Notes: a model not told the origin generated them from the letters alone. Counted from the first letter of the stretch, positions 1-8,874 are shown. The stretch is DNA of 45,269 bases from Paenibacillus sp. LHD-38 (GCF_031157315.1 NZ_JAVIFU010000055.1:1-45269), one strand, 5' to 3'. Made by a program: numbers and translations.

Positions 1-7
1 ATAGAGC

Positions 8-48
8 AAAAGCAGCCCGCCCTCGGATGAGGGACGAGCTGCTTTTTT
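8..48 (+). terminator. Rho-independent terminator of an upstream gene
   Basis: AAAGCAGC pairs with GCTGCTTT around an inner CCCTC/GAGGG stem and is followed by a T-run. It probably ends a gene that lies before the window; the A-rich 5' flank means it could also act on the minus strand. Confidence 0.75.
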
Positions 49-49
49 A

Positions 50-299
50 GTTTCCGCGATAACATTTCCAATTTGAAGCTTACTTTTACTCAAAAGCAAG
101 GCTTTTGCAGGGCTCTCATACGCTAAACACTTTTTTCTAAGTGTCCAGTGTATGGGTACCAGTTTAAACAGCGGGTCTTCTTTTTTTTGGAATTTTAACC
201 TTATACAATGCTTAGATTTTACCGCGAAACGAGCTTTCGCCGCCAAGGACGGCGTCAGTCGTTTACGCATGTATATGAACTTATCGATCTGAGGTTCGT
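50..299. other. Non-coding stretch with small hairpins
   Basis: No credible gene is seen. It holds a perfect 7-bp stem CAAAAGC-AAG-GCTTTTG (91-107), a larger stem-loop at 117-154 (ACACTT/AAGTGT inside CATAC/GTATG), a poly-T run near 181-189, and GC-rich inverted repeats near 220-255. The last could end the minus-strand regulator gene at 300-653, though no clear T-run follows on that strand. Confidence 0.4.
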
Positions 300-653
300 T
301 TATTGAATTTCTTTAAATTGAACGAGCTGTTTGACGAATCGATAAACGGCTTCCTGCTCCTTCAAGCTTAAGCCGTTCATTTGATGAACAACCTTGGTCG
401 CGTAGCCTTCTTCCTCAGGTGAATCTGCGGCATCTGCTATGGATATGACGTTCACGATTTTCTCCAGCGGCGTTTGAAGCGCATGCGCGATTTTGCTGAG
501 CACATCAATTGTGGGATTTTTTTCCCCGCGCTCAACCTGTCCCATATAGGATGCGTTTATGTCAGCGCGCAAAGCAAGCTGCTCCTGGCTTAGCCCTCTT
601 TTTTTTCGCAGCTGACGGATGTTTTCACCAACAAGCCCCGCAATTTCACTCAT
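300..653 (-). CDS. Xre/HTH_3 family transcriptional regulator
   Basis: A 117-residue cytoplasmic DNA-binding protein. Residues about 10-66 form an HTH_3 (Cro/C1-type) domain, with R-KKRGLSQEQLA in helices 1-2 and YMGQVERGEKNPT in the recognition helix and following turn. The remaining 50 residues are an unassigned, charged, probably helical tail. The ATG at 653 is preceded by GAGGTGA at good spacing. The gene is divergent from the gene at 885; a perfect palindrome (725-738) and a sigma-A promoter lie between them, so control of the neighbour or of itself is plausible but inferred. Its targets cannot be read from the sequence. Confidence 0.88.
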   Translation of the reverse strand: MSEIAGLVGENIRQLRKKRGLSQEQLALRADINASYMGQVERGEKNPTIDVLSKIAHALQTPLEKIVNVISIADAADSPEEEGYATKVVHQMNGLSLKEQEAVYRFVKQLVQFKEIQ

Positions 654-724
654 TTTGTCACCTCAGCCTAACGATAAAACTTTAGCATTCCGTCAACAAC
701 GTCCTATAGAGCATATTAAAAAAA

Positions 725-767
725 ATGACTATAGTCATTGACTAAGAGCTGGGCTTTTTACTATAAT
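725..767 (+). promoter_or_regulatory. Sigma-A promoter overlapped by a 14-bp palindromic operator
   Basis: TTGACT (738-743), an 18-bp spacer and TATAAT (762-767) form a near-consensus vegetative promoter pointing at the gene at 885. The perfect palindrome ATGACTATAGTCAT (725-738) shares its last base with the -35 box. That position suits a repressor or activator; the divergent Xre protein is the obvious candidate, by inference only. Confidence 0.7.
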
Positions 768-884
768 TGTGTAAAAAAGTATCATTCTAATATTATGATT
801 ACCTATAAAGGATCAATTTACCAATTGAACGATTGATGGTAGGATAATAGAGGTCAAAAATATTGACGCGAGGAGGATGGCAAA

Positions 885-1358
885 GTGGTTGACGAATTCG
901 ATTTCTTCAGAAAAGTTCGTGCATATTATAACAATGTTCCCTTCCTTGTACAGTTCACCTACCGCTTGTCTCATCGTGTTGATAAGGCTGTTACGGCAAG
1001 AGGTACGTTTAGCTGTCGCGTTAATCCGCATACCCAAATCGTTAAATATGTGCTTGATCTGAAATCAGATTCTATTTCCAGACCATATAGCGAACATAGC
1101 TCTTTTTTGTTCTCGAGTATATATGAAGAAATTCCGGCGCAATTTATTGAAATGAATCAATATCCCATTCAATCGCTGCGTTACCCGCTTCCGATTGAAT
1201 ACGACTGGCAGGCCTTTGTGATGTCCGGCGCGGAGGATGCAATCCATATGCAATCGATTCAGCAGCTATTCAAAAAATGGAGATTCAAGAGTACGGATGA
1301 ACAGCTGGTAGACGGAAAACTAAAGGTCGAGCAGGTGCTGCTGCAGTGGCAGCTTTAG
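885..1358 (+). CDS. Conserved-looking protein of unknown function
   Basis: A 157-residue protein I do not recognise. It starts with GTG at 885, eight bases after a strong AGGAGG (871-876). An ATG at 877 lies in another frame and touches the ribosome site, so it is not used. No signal peptide, membrane segment or metal motif is visible. The protein is mixed alpha/beta in appearance, with aromatic-rich stretches (FDFFRKVRAYY near the start, KKWRF near residue 130). It has its own consensus promoter with a palindromic operator (725-767) and a divergent Xre regulator, which suggests a condition-dependent gene. The coding call is supported by the promoter, the ribosome site and the absence of a competing frame. 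Confidence 0.75.
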   Translation: MVDEFDFFRKVRAYYNNVPFLVQFTYRLSHRVDKAVTARGTFSCRVNPHTQIVKYVLDLKSDSISRPYSEHSSFLFSSIYEEIPAQFIEMNQYPIQSLRYPLPIEYDWQAFVMSGAEDAIHMQSIQQLFKKWRFKSTDEQLVDGKLKVEQVLLQWQL

Positions 1359-1446
1359 ACAGGACATAAACGGGGCGGGCATGACTTGTCCTTCTCTTTC
1401 ACTTATAATAAATGAATAGGTTTGCAAGTTGGACGGAGGACACGAA

Positions 1447-2808
1447 GTGGCACCAATCGGACCGGGTAACGAGACCAGCACGAAGCATGAACAGATTTTG
1501 AATTATATCCAAAGCCTCAAGATCGGAACGAAAATTTCAGTTCGGGCAATAGCCAAGGCGCTTAGTGTTAGCGAAGGCACGGCTTATAAGGCATTTAAAG
1601 AAGCGGAGAGCTCAGGGCTCGTCAGTACGAAGGAACGGATCGGAACGGTACGAATCGACCGTAAGCGCCGTGAGGCACTCGATCAGTTGACCTTTGGAGA
1701 AGTGGCTGAAATCGTGGAAGGAAGACTGTTCGGCAGCGCGGCCGGACTCGATAAAACGCTGCATAAGTTCGTTATCGGAGCAATGGAGCTGGATGCGATG
1801 CTGCGGTACATTGACGAAGGCAGTCTTTTAATCGTCGGTAACCGGACCGGTGCGCATCGCTGCGCGCTGGAGGAAGGAGCAGGCGTACTGATTACCGGCG
1901 GCTTCGAGCCAAGCGCGGAAGTGATCAAGCTGGCTGACGAGCGGGCACTGCCGATTCTCTCGTCCAGGCATGACACCTTCACGGTTGCCTCTATGATCAA
2001 TAGAGCGATGTACGATCGTCTGATTAAACGTAAAATCATGTTGATTGAAGATATCGTAACCTTCAGCAAACCTGCGGATGTGCTTCGAATCGGACAGTCT
2101 GTTCAAGACTTCCATAAGCTTTCCCGCGAAACCGGCTATTCCCGTTTTCCCGTGGTAGACGAGAGAAGCAAGGTTGTTGGAATGATGACGGCCAAGGATG
2201 CGGTTGGTTCGCAGGAAGAGGGGACGGTCGATCGGGTGATGACAAAACATCCGATTACGGCTGCACCGAACATTACCGTTACGTCTGCTGCCCATACCAT
2301 GGCCGCAGAAGGCATTGATTTGCTGCCGATCGTAGACAGGCACCGCAAGCTGCTTGGGGTTGTAACAAGGCAAGAGGTTCTTGATGCCATGCGATTTGCA
2401 GGCAAGCAGCCGGAATCTGGAGAGACTTTTGAGGATCTGATGTGGGCAGGTTTTATGGCAACGGCAAATGTCAGTGCCGTCGGGCAGGACGAGCTCGGCT
2501 TAGCTTATAAAGGGACGATTACACCACAAATGTCCGGAGCGCTTGGGATGGTGTCGGAGGGTTTGCTGGCTACGTTAATGACGCAAGCTGCGCGCAGAAT
2601 GATTCGAGAGACCGCCAAGCGTGATTATCTGCTGGAGAGCATGACGACTTATTTTGTACGACCCGTTCAGATCGATAGCGAAGTGACGATTATACCAAGG
2701 GCACTGGAGCTCAGCCGGAAGTTTACGAAGCTTGAAATCGAGGTTAAGGATGCGCAGGGCTTGGCCGCCAAAGCGATGATGACGGCCCAAATGATTGATC
2801 CCTACTAA
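1447..2808 (+). CDS. ytoI: YtoI-like DRTGG/CBS/hotdog regulatory protein
   Basis: About 453 residues in four modules: an N-terminal winged-HTH-like segment (about residues 8-60, with SVRAIAKALSVSEGTAYKAF), a DRTGG domain (about 65-175, with IVGNRTGAHRCALEEGAGVL), a pair of CBS domains (about 190-310, with SRFPVVDERSKVVGMMTAKD and LLPIVDRHRKLLGVVTR), and a C-terminal hotdog thioesterase-like domain (about 325-450). This matches the architecture of B. subtilis YtoI, whose role is not established; CBS pairs usually sense adenosine nucleotides. I chose GTG 1447 because GGAGGA (1435-1440) precedes it by six bases; a TTG at 1429 would place that site inside the gene. Its position next to ytpI, ytrHI and dnaE supports the family assignment. 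Confidence 0.88.
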   Translation: MAPIGPGNETSTKHEQILNYIQSLKIGTKISVRAIAKALSVSEGTAYKAFKEAESSGLVSTKERIGTVRIDRKRREALDQLTFGEVAEIVEGRLFGSAAGLDKTLHKFVIGAMELDAMLRYIDEGSLLIVGNRTGAHRCALEEGAGVLITGGFEPSAEVIKLADERALPILSSRHDTFTVASMINRAMYDRLIKRKIMLIEDIVTFSKPADVLRIGQSVQDFHKLSRETGYSRFPVVDERSKVVGMMTAKDAVGSQEEGTVDRVMTKHPITAAPNITVTSAAHTMAAEGIDLLPIVDRHRKLLGVVTRQEVLDAMRFAGKQPESGETFEDLMWAGFMATANVSAVGQDELGLAYKGTITPQMSGALGMVSEGLLATLMTQAARRMIRETAKRDYLLESMTTYFVRPVQIDSEVTIIPRALELSRKFTKLEIEVKDAQGLAAKAMMTAQMIDPY

Positions 2809-2815
2809 TCGCAGG

Positions 2816-3112
2816 TTAATTTTTAGGCGTGCTGTATAGGCTGAGGTTACGAAGTCCGGCAAAAAGGTTGAATACGCCGATGACTAAAAAAATTGCGCCA
2901 ATGACGATGCGAAGGGTAGATTCCCCAGACAAAAACAGCTGTACCAGAGCAATAAACAGCATCATGACGCCCATGCTAATGTTCATTCTGGCTGCGAATA
3001 CGGCTTTGGTTCTCGCATCGGCGGAACGGCGCGATTTAAAGCTGAATACGGCAGATAATACGAGTGAAATAAGGATGCCCGGAACGAGCAGCCATTGCAG
3101 AAGTTGATCCAA
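2816..3112 (-). CDS. ytpI: YtpI-like small membrane protein
   Basis: A 98-residue integral membrane protein with about three hydrophobic helices (residues 3-22, 44-63 and 69-88) and a basic loop after the first. Its length and position beside ytoI match YtpI of bacilli, a protein of unknown function. The start is TTG at 3112, preceded on the minus strand by AAAGGAGC at good spacing; no ATG offers a better site. It is the last gene of a minus-strand run ytrH-ytrI-ytpI. Its 3' end lies only 7 bp from the convergent ytoI stop. The nrnA gene that sits between ytpI and ytrH in B. subtilis is not here. Confidence 0.75.
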   Translation of the reverse strand: MDQLLQWLLVPGILISLVLSAVFSFKSRRSADARTKAVFAARMNISMGVMMLFIALVQLFLSGESTLRIVIGAIFLVIGVFNLFAGLRNLSLYSTPKN

Positions 3113-3199
3113 GAATAAGCAGCTCCTTTAAGTTATGTAGGTACAGCAGCAACCCGCGAATAGACAGGCTCTATTGTATCACGAATCACAGGCGCGTGC

Positions 3200-3715
3200 T
3201 TAGGAGGGAGGCTTCACGTAGTCCCGGACCTCCACCCATACTTGAAGGATATTATCGACGACTAGAATCGTGTTCACTTCAATCGTATAGTCTTTGTTGT
3301 GCACATCCATATAAACTTTTCTTTCAAGCAGCTTCCTTGCGAAACGGGCGTCGGAATCGATTTCGTAAATGCTCCTTCCTAGGAAGCTCTTGAGATCCTC
3401 TTTGATACGCTTGATCAGCTCGGCTTCGGTGACTTGATCTAATCGAGGCCGTTTGGTATCTTGCCCGGCTTCCTTCTCGATGCGAGGGAGCACGCTTTTT
3501 ATAACCGTATGCTGATTTTTGAATTGATTTAAGTTCTTTATATCCTGCTCGTACTGCTCGAGTTGTACCTCAAGCTCGCTCTTCAATGTAATTAAAGCCT
3601 CGAAACGCGCCAAAAAAATAGAATTGTACACAATTGCCCCAATGATCATCCCGAGCGTTAATACCCCTACCATTTGTAGTCCTCTCACGAAACGGTCAAA
3701 CGGCGGCAGACGCAT
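3200..3715 (-). CDS. ytrI: Sporulation membrane protein YtrI
   Basis: A 171-residue protein with one N-terminal membrane helix (about residues 14-33, LQMVGVLTLGMIIGAIVYNS), then a coiled-coil-prone segment (about 40-75, many Glu/Gln/Leu) and an alpha/beta C-terminal domain. In B. subtilis YtrI and YtrH are mother-cell sigma-E proteins needed for normal sporulation. The ATG at 3715 follows the ytrH stop by 3 bp, with GGGAGCC inside the end of ytrH as ribosome site, so the two are translationally linked. The position next to dnaE is conserved in the family's usual gene order. Confidence 0.85.
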   Translation of the reverse strand: MRLPPFDRFVRGLQMVGVLTLGMIIGAIVYNSIFLARFEALITLKSELEVQLEQYEQDIKNLNQFKNQHTVIKSVLPRIEKEAGQDTKRPRLDQVTEAELIKRIKEDLKSFLGRSIYEIDSDARFARKLLERKVYMDVHNKDYTIEVNTILVVDNILQVWVEVRDYVKPPS

Positions 3716-3718
3716 CGC

Positions 3719-4045
3719 TTATGCGGCTCCCTTGCAGATGAGACGTACCAGTTCCGTACCTAAATGTGCGCCAAGAAACGCGATGATAATAAAACAAATC
3801 TGCTGCGCGGCAGGCGATAATTGCCCCTGCATGATATTGCTTTCAATGACGCGAACAGGATCGATGGAGCCTCCAATCGCTGCTACGATCGCCCATATTT
3901 TTAGCCTTGCGGCTGTGTCAAGCATAGTCGTCGCAGGCGGCAGCAGCATAAACACCGACCCGATCCCCGCAAGTGTAGAGCCCCCTAAGACAACGCCGAA
4001 CGCAATAAAGAAATCAAGTCCCGCTTTGGACAAAAAGTAGCTCAT
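3719..4045 (-). CDS. ytrH: Sporulation membrane protein YtrH
   Basis: A 108-residue hydrophobic protein with three predicted membrane segments (about residues 7-30, 44-62 and 76-98), close to the usual length of YtrH. The frame is open far upstream, antisense to dnaE, but the real start is the ATG at 4045, preceded by GGAGGG on the minus strand; everything upstream is antisense shadow. It is the first gene of ytrH-ytrI, divergent from dnaE across about 140 bp. A CATACGGC element on the minus strand near 4092-4099 resembles a sigma-E -10 box, but no convincing -35 was found, so developmental control is inferred from the family. Confidence 0.85.
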   Translation of the reverse strand: MSYFLSKAGLDFFIAFGVVLGGSTLAGIGSVFMLLPPATTMLDTAARLKIWAIVAAIGGSIDPVRVIESNIMQGQLSPAAQQICFIIIAFLGAHLGTELVRLICKGAA

Positions 4046-4183
4046 CGATATCCCTCCAAAAAAATAGTGATGCATCACAACGCTCCATGCCGTATGCTCT
4101 TCTACCATTCTATGGGCGTGTCCACTGCGATTATGATAAAATAGAGTTAACTTATTTGGACGAAGCAGAAAGGATCGGATGCG

Positions 4184-7100
4184 ATGAGCGGCCAGAACGA
4201 ACAATCTTTCGTGCATTTGCACGTTCACAGCGAATACAGCCTGCTTGACGGCGCAGCCAGAATCCGTGACCTTACTGCAAGAGCAGCAGAGCTTGGAATG
4301 AAGGCGCTGGCGCTGACCGATCACGGGGTGATGTACGGAGCGATTCCATTTTACCGGGCATGCCGGGCTCAAGGAATTAAACCGATTATCGGCTGCGAGC
4401 TTTATATGACGACCGGATCTCGATTTGAGAAAGGTTCGCGCAAGGATAATCCGACTTATCATTTGATCGTGCTTGCCAAAAACGAAGCAGGTTACCGGAA
4501 TCTGATGAAGCTTAGCTCGATCGGGCATTTGGAAGGCTTCCACTACAAGCCACGCGTGGATCTAGAGATGCTGCGAAAGCATTCGGATGGACTCATTTGC
4601 CTGAGCGCATGTCTCGGAGGAGAAGTATCGCAGCATTTGCTGCATGATCGGTTTGAAGAAGCGCGCAGCAGCGCAATGCGTTACAAAGATATTTTTGGGG
4701 AAGATTTTTATTTGGAGCTTCAGGATCACGGCCTCTTGGAGCAGAAAAAGGTAGTCGCCGAAATGATCAAGCTCGCTGCCGATACGGGCATTAAACTTGC
4801 GGCAACAAATGATGTGCATTATCTGCGCGCAGAGGATGCTGCTATGCAGGATGTACTGATTTGTATCGGAACGGGTAAAACGATTGAGGACGCCGATCGC
4901 TTGCGCATGCTGACCGATCAGATGTATTTGAAAACCGCGGAAGAAATGGCGCTTATGTACCGGCATGTGCCGGAAGCGCTTGCGAATACGATAGAAATTG
5001 CGAATAAATGCGAGCTGGAACTGACGCTTGGCCGGGCTGCACTTCCTATATTTCGGCCAGTACCGGCAGGGATGAGCTCCTCTGAATATTTAATTACGTT
5101 ATGCCGTGACGGCTTGATGGCCCGATATGCGGGAATGCCCGAGTGGGCGGCTGACGTTGATTTTAGGCAAAAGGCAGAGCAGCGGTTGGAGTATGAGCTT
5201 TCCGTCATCGATAAAATGGGATTCAGCGACTATTTTCTTATCGTATGGGATTTCGTTCGGTTCGCCCATGAAAGAGGCATAAGAACCGGTCCGGGACGCG
5301 GCTCGTCCGCGGGAAGCCTGGTTGCATATACGCTGCGGATAACCGACGTGGATCCGCTGAAATATAAGCTGTTGTTCGAACGGTTTTTGAATCCGGAACG
5401 GATCTCCATGCCCGACATCGATATTGATTTCAATGATGAGCGCCGTGATGAGGTTATTGCTTACGTGGCAGCCAAATACGGGGATGAGCATGTTGCGCAG
5501 ATTATAACGTTCGGAACGATGGCCGCAAAGGCTGCTGTTCGGGATGTAGGGCGGGCGATGAACGTGCCGTTTCAAGAGGTGGACCGCGCGGCTAAGCTCA
5601 TTCCAAATCAGCTTGGCATCACGCTGGATGAGGCGCTGAGAATGAGCACCGAGCTTCGCGAAGCGAGCGAGCGTCAGCCGAAGACGGCAAGCATGCTGAA
5701 GATGGCATTGAAGGTTGAGGGGATGCCGCGCCATGCCTCTACGCATGCTGCGGGCGTCGTCATCTCTCAAGAACCTCTGACGCACTATACCCCTGTGCAG
5801 GCAGGTAGCGAGCAGATTCCTCTTACGCAATATTCGATGGAGCATTTAGAAGCAATCGGCCTTCTCAAAATGGACTTTCTCGGCTTGCGCACGCTCTCGA
5901 TCCTTGAGCGCGCGCTTCAGGCCGTAAAGGAGCAGCACGGCAAAGTGATCGATTTCCATACGATCAGCGACGATGATCCGGCAACGTATGCGATGCTCAG
6001 CCGCGGGGATACAACAGGTATTTTCCAGCTCGAGTCCGCAGGTGTCCGGCGTGTTCTGAAGGAAATGAAACCGACGGAGTTCGAGGATATCGTCTCTGTT
6101 CTCGCTTTGTATCGTCCAGGACCGATGGAGTTTATTCCGAAATACATTCAAGGCAAACACGGGCTTGTCAATGTTGAATATCCGCATCCTTCACTTGAAC
6201 CAATTCTTGCGGATACCTACGGTATCATCGTATACCAGGAGCAAATTATGCAAATTGCTTCCTTAATGGCAGGTTTCTCGCTGGGTGAAGCGGATTTACT
6301 GCGACGCGCCGTCTCCAAGAAGAAGCGCGAAGTGCTTGATGAGGAGCGGGCGCATTTTGTAAAAGGCAGCTTGGCCGAGGGTTATTCCGATTCCGATGCC
6401 AATCATGTCTACGATATGATCGTACGGTTTGCCGATTATGGCTTTCCGCGCGCGCATGCTGCGGCTTACGGCGTGCTTGCCTTCCAGACGGCTTGGCTCA
6501 AAGCCAATTATCCCGTTCCCTTTATGGCTTCGATGCTGGCCTCTGTAACCGGGAATCAGCGGAAGACGGCAGAATACGTGGATGAATGCCGTCGGATGGG
6601 CATTGCAGTTTTGCCGCCGGATGTAAACGAAAGCAGCGTTTCCTTTACACCGACGAATCAAGCCGTGCGCTTCGGTCTTGCGGCAATCAAAAACGTTGGA
6701 ACGCAGGCTATCGAAGCGCTCTTGAAGGAGCGCGGCGAGCGGCCTTTTGAAAGCCTTCTAGATCTTTGCAAGCGAGTGGATTTGCGGGTTGTGAACAAAC
6801 GGGTGCTGGAGTCTCTCATTCAAGCGGGAGCGTTCGATTCGCTGCCGGGGCATCGCGCCCAGCTGCTTGCCGCTCTAGAGGAAACGGTAGAAACCGCAGT
6901 GAAATGGCGTAAGGAGCGCGAAGAGCTGCAAATCGAAATGTTCGGTCTCGACGAAATTCAGAATTGGGATGTCGAGCTTCCGGATATTCGTCCCTATACG
7001 ACGGGGCAGCAGTTGGATTTTGAGCGAGAGCTGCTAGGTCTTTACTTATCGGGGCATCCGCTGGATGCAGCCGAGCAGCAGCTTGCGCCGTTAGGCCTTG

Positions 7101-7846
7101 ACCGGCTGCTCGAACTAAGTGATGCAAAGGACGGCGCGATCGCCATCGTGGGTGTTATGGTTGTGTCGGTTAAGCCTTACACGAATAAAAAAGGTCTCTC
7201 CATGGGCTTCATCGAGCTGGAGGATCGCATTATGAGAGTAGAAGCGGTCGTTTTCCCAACAATCTGGAAGCGGATAGGCAGCAAGCTTGAGAAGGGCGGA
7301 CTCGCAATCATCCAAGCTACGGTTCAACAGCAGGATGATGATTATAAGCTGATCGTTGAGGATTGCGTCCCGATTGAGCATGAGAATATGGATCTTACTG
7401 TTCATGTAGGACGGCTCCAAAAACAGGCAAAATCGCGTGCGGCACGCACGGTCGGCGGCACTTCCGCTCCAAGTAGAGCTGCCACTCCGGGACCTGCCGC
7501 ACTAGCCACTCAAGCTGATCGGCCTGCTGCTGGGAATCAAGGAGCCTTCAAAAACAACTCACAGGCAGATAGAAAAAGCGGCAATGAGCAAGGGCGATTA
7601 CCTTCGGCTGAGCGTAAGCCACAGCGGGTGTATATCAAAATTATTTCAGAAAATGAACAACCCGTTATACTTGAGCAGCTTAAAGCCATCCTCTCGGAAC
7701 ATTCCGGTCAGCTTGCTACCGTTTTGTTTTATGTACAAGGACAAAAGTCGATCGCGCTTAGCGATAGTTATCGCGTTAAACCGTCCGCGCAGCTGCTTGC
7801 CGCAGTCGAGCAGCTGCTCGGCGAAGGCGCGATCGTGGTCAAATAA
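4184..7846 (+). CDS. dnaE: DNA polymerase III alpha subunit, DnaE
   Basis: A 1220-residue C-family replicative DNA polymerase. The N-terminal PHP domain opens with HLHVHSEYSLLDGA. The palm carries the catalytic aspartates D411 and D413 in PDIDIDF and D564 in MDFLGLR. Helix-hairpin-helix and OB-fold regions follow (OB about residues 985-1070, KPYTNKKGLSMGF). A low-complexity Ala/Pro/Ser/Gln/Asn linker (about 1083-1140) leads to a folded tail of about 80 residues. In Gram-positives DnaE extends primers together with PolC. At 1220 residues it is about 100 longer than B. subtilis DnaE, the excess being the linker and tail. The ATG 4184 has AAAGGA about nine bases upstream. It is divergent from ytrHI. 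Confidence 0.97.
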   Translation: MSGQNEQSFVHLHVHSEYSLLDGAARIRDLTARAAELGMKALALTDHGVMYGAIPFYRACRAQGIKPIIGCELYMTTGSRFEKGSRKDNPTYHLIVLAKNEAGYRNLMKLSSIGHLEGFHYKPRVDLEMLRKHSDGLICLSACLGGEVSQHLLHDRFEEARSSAMRYKDIFGEDFYLELQDHGLLEQKKVVAEMIKLAADTGIKLAATNDVHYLRAEDAAMQDVLICIGTGKTIEDADRLRMLTDQMYLKTAEEMALMYRHVPEALANTIEIANKCELELTLGRAALPIFRPVPAGMSSSEYLITLCRDGLMARYAGMPEWAADVDFRQKAEQRLEYELSVIDKMGFSDYFLIVWDFVRFAHERGIRTGPGRGSSAGSLVAYTLRITDVDPLKYKLLFERFLNPERISMPDIDIDFNDERRDEVIAYVAAKYGDEHVAQIITFGTMAAKAAVRDVGRAMNVPFQEVDRAAKLIPNQLGITLDEALRMSTELREASERQPKTASMLKMALKVEGMPRHASTHAAGVVISQEPLTHYTPVQAGSEQIPLTQYSMEHLEAIGLLKMDFLGLRTLSILERALQAVKEQHGKVIDFHTISDDDPATYAMLSRGDTTGIFQLESAGVRRVLKEMKPTEFEDIVSVLALYRPGPMEFIPKYIQGKHGLVNVEYPHPSLEPILADTYGIIVYQEQIMQIASLMAGFSLGEADLLRRAVSKKKREVLDEERAHFVKGSLAEGYSDSDANHVYDMIVRFADYGFPRAHAAAYGVLAFQTAWLKANYPVPFMASMLASVTGNQRKTAEYVDECRRMGIAVLPPDVNESSVSFTPTNQAVRFGLAAIKNVGTQAIEALLKERGERPFESLLDLCKRVDLRVVNKRVLESLIQAGAFDSLPGHRAQLLAALEETVETAVKWRKEREELQIEMFGLDEIQNWDVELPDIRPYTTGQQLDFERELLGLYLSGHPLDAAEQQLAPLGLDRLLELSDAKDGAIAIVGVMVVSVKPYTNKKGLSMGFIELEDRIMRVEAVVFPTIWKRIGSKLEKGGLAIIQATVQQQDDDYKLIVEDCVPIEHENMDLTVHVGRLQKQAKSRAARTVGGTSAPSRAATPGPAALATQADRPAAGNQGAFKNNSQADRKSGNEQGRLPSAERKPQRVYIKIISENEQPVILEQLKAILSEHSGQLATVLFYVQGQKSIALSDSYRVKPSAQLLAAVEQLLGEGAIVVK

Positions 7847-8054
7847 GCAAGGACATTCGTACCCTTCCTAAATATCCTGTAAACAAAAGTATTTCGTATG
7901 CACGTCAGGGCTTGTACGCGCATATGTTTAGAGATACAAGCGACGATGGCAATGTTGCTTCCGATCGGGGAGCATCATGTTAAGGACAATGTCATCTGCC
8001 CACGCTATTGTTTCCAAGATAGACGTACAAGCAGTTACGGGAGGGATGAGTCCG

Positions 8055-8546
8055 ATGACAGGAATCGAGAAATGGCTCTTAAAACGAGGGGTATCGATCG
8101 ACGACGTAACCGAAATCGTATATACGCTGCAGCGTCCCTACAATGGTGATTTGACGATGGAAGATTGCGAGGAAAGCGTAAGGGCGGTACTCGATAAGCG
8201 CGAGGTTCAATATGTCATGTACACAGGCATTGCTTTAGATGAATTAGCGGAGCGTAAATTACTGCCTGAGCCCTTGCAATCGATCATGGAAACCGATGAA
8301 TCGCTTTTTGGTGTCGATGAGACGCTTGCGCTCGGCATAACGAATGTTTATGGCATGATTGGATTGACGAGCTTCGGATATTTAGATAAAGTAAAACCCG
8401 GTATTATTCGTCAATTGAATGTGAAAGGCGAACGCATTCATGTGTTTCTGGACGACTTGGTTGCTGGATTGGCCGCCGCTGCATCGGCAAGAATTGCGCA
8501 TCAAGACCCGAAAGCGATCCGATATGATTTGCCGGATTCGCCATGA
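8055..8546 (+). CDS. Phosphatidylglycerophosphatase A family protein (YutG-like)
   Basis: A protein of about 163 residues of the PgpA/YutG family, which dephosphorylates phosphatidylglycerol phosphate or related lipid phosphates. Typical segments are WLLKRGVS near the start, DESLFGVDETLALGITNVYG in the middle and HVFLDDLVAGLAAA near the end. It lacks strong membrane helices, as in the short soluble-looking YutG type. I chose ATG 8055 because GGGAGGG (8039-8045) lies nine bases upstream; ATG 8046 abuts that site and an open frame from 7977 has none. The preceding 208 bases after dnaE show no clear element. A second copy lies at 43370-43909. The exact substrate is inferred. Confidence 0.82.
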   Translation: MTGIEKWLLKRGVSIDDVTEIVYTLQRPYNGDLTMEDCEESVRAVLDKREVQYVMYTGIALDELAERKLLPEPLQSIMETDESLFGVDETLALGITNVYGMIGLTSFGYLDKVKPGIIRQLNVKGERIHVFLDDLVAGLAAAASARIAHQDPKAIRYDLPDSP

Positions 8547-8591
8547 CTATGGTATCATTATGAGATCATATGGCCTGTTACCGGGATAGCT

Positions 8592-8634
8592 ATGCTTAGT
8601 AAGTGAGCTTTGCGGAAGCAAAGTTTTCAGGAGG
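8592..8634 (+). repeat. Single copy of the SD-proximal hairpin element
   Basis: ATGCTTA-GTAAG is followed by the hairpin CTTTGC-GGAA-GCAAAG (8608-8623), TTTTC and AGGAGG (8629-8634). The order and spacing match the elements before fxsA, ppk and the AIM24 gene: a CTTA...AAG box, a short perfect hairpin, four or five pyrimidine-rich bases, then the ribosome site. The hairpin sequence differs but its form is kept. Confidence 0.6.
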
Positions 8635-8641
8635 TACCATG

Positions 8642-8833
8642 ATGTGGACGGTCATTTATATCGCACCAACAGCAAAAATCGCAGATAACATCAAGAAGCG
8701 GCTAACGGAGGAAGGATTTTTGGTGAAAATCCGCTCTGTCAATCTGTCCAAACAGCAATACGAGATACTAGTCCCATCTGGCGAGTTGGAGGAAGTACAA
8801 GAAGTATTTAACTCCATTATGCGTCCACTATGA
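8642..8833 (+). CDS. Small DUF2007-like protein upstream of accD
   Basis: A 63-residue soluble protein beginning MWTVIYIAPTAKIAD and ending in a helix with EVQEVFNSI. The pattern of strand, helix, strand around ILVPSGELEEVQEV resembles the small DUF2007 'putative signal-transducing' fold, but this is a judgement by eye. Two ATGs are adjacent (8639 and 8642); the second is seven bases from AGGAGG and is preferred. The gene lies about 40 bp before accD on the same strand and is probably cotranscribed with it. A hairpin element ends directly at its ribosome site (8592-8634), suggesting that its translation or mRNA 5' end is controlled. Function unknown. Confidence 0.72.
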   Translation: MWTVIYIAPTAKIADNIKKRLTEEGFLVKIRSVNLSKQQYEILVPSGELEEVQEVFNSIMRPL

Positions 8834-8874
8834 TGGATAGCTCTATACTATTGCGCCCTTGAGAGGTGTCACAC

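Noticed and set aside
877..1062. Alternative 61-residue frame starting at ATG 877
   Set aside because: It starts directly on the AGGAGG with no spacing and overlaps the longer, well-positioned GTG 885 frame.
1683..2405. Minus-strand open frames inside ytoI
   Set aside because: They are shadows of the high-GC coding frame of ytoI, with no ribosome sites or recognisable domains.
4046..4543. N-terminal extension of the YtrH frame to 4543
   Set aside because: The extension is antisense to dnaE, has no ribosome site, and the ATG at 4045 with GGAGGG gives the normal YtrH length.
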